A stretch of DNA of 64,000 bases from Brasenia schreberi (taxonomy: Eukaryota > Streptophyta > Magnoliopsida > Nymphaeales > Cabombaceae). Both the position numbers and the translations under genes were made by a program. Location of the stretch: NCBI GenBank assembly GCA_036023115.1, contig JAYKKT010000073.1, positions 11,327,001 to 11,391,000 on the forward strand, in the 5' to 3' direction. A model generated the notes under the pieces. It was given only the letters and a program-made list of their open reading frames with translations, searched no databases and was not told the DNA's origin. Shown one piece after another: positions 63,824 through 64,000 of this stretch; within the stretch, counting starts at the first letter, position 1, and the number at the start of each line of letters is the position of its first letter.

Positions 63824-64000
63824 TGAACAAAGAAGAAAGAGTGCATCGAGCTATTCGGACTAAATGGTGAAACCTCAAAAGCGAGAACGAATATATATTT
63901 AAAGAGAAAGTCATTCAAGGAGATGCTTGAAATTATATTGGTACACCCTGTGATATGTGGAACAATATGGCTATACATATTAGGAAAGTGGCAAAAGAAG
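63824..64000 (+). mobile_element. LINE-3: 5'-truncated RTE LINE, cut by the window end
   Basis: GAACAAAGAAGAAAGAGTGC... to the last base matches LINE-1 from about 26212 to 26385, between endonuclease and reverse transcriptase. The 5' half is missing. The rest lies beyond the window. Confidence 0.8.

Overview
This is nuclear DNA of a flowering plant. The genes carry GT-AG introns, one encodes a stomagen-type peptide known only from vascular plants, and most of the rest is plant transposon: Ty1/copia LTR elements, RTE-type LINEs, hAT elements, tRNA-derived SINEs and long (TA)n arrays. I cannot name the species.

Genes read by joining exons. On the + strand: a MazG/DCTPP1-like dCTP pyrophosphatase (694-1659, two exons, 139 aa), the SEC61 gamma translocon subunit (30229-30559, two exons, 69 aa) and a RABA5-type Rab GTPase (36200-37044, two exons, 222 aa). 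On the - strand: a STOMAGEN/EPFL9 peptide precursor (17576-15814, three exons, 106 aa), the last four exons of a signal peptide peptidase-like (SPPL) protease (56305-44031) and remnants of an S1-domain gene resembling plastid SRRP1 (28818-19769). A possible promoter and first exon of an unidentified gene lies at 62431-62005 on the - strand.

Layout. 0-15 kb: the pyrophosphatase gene, then a diverged segmental duplication (1.8-4.7 and 10.7-14.8 kb) with a decayed copia element (Copia-1) exactly between the copies. 15-20 kb: the stomagen gene, whose two introns carry inverted microsatellite arms around its middle exon. 20-28.6 kb: Copia-2, inserted in an exon of the S1-domain gene, with an RTE LINE inside its 5' LTR. 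29-37 kb: SEC61G between direct repeats, a 1.2 kb hAT element and the Rab gene. 39-42.3 kb: a second RTE LINE. 44-56.3 kb: the SPPL gene, one intron of which has grown to 10.9 kb by nested insertion: two hAT elements, a copia element (Copia-3) inside one of them, and a 48 bp RTE stub. 56.5-61.3 kb: Copia-4 and a related LTR. 62.5-64 kb: degenerate tandem repeats, a (TA)n tract and a 5'-truncated RTE LINE running off the window.

The genes do not form a pathway. No new molecular system was found. The strongest points are the order of nested insertions, which target-site duplications prove in several places, and three effects on genes: intron inflation (SPPL), exon disruption (S1 gene) and inverted repeats around an exon (stomagen).
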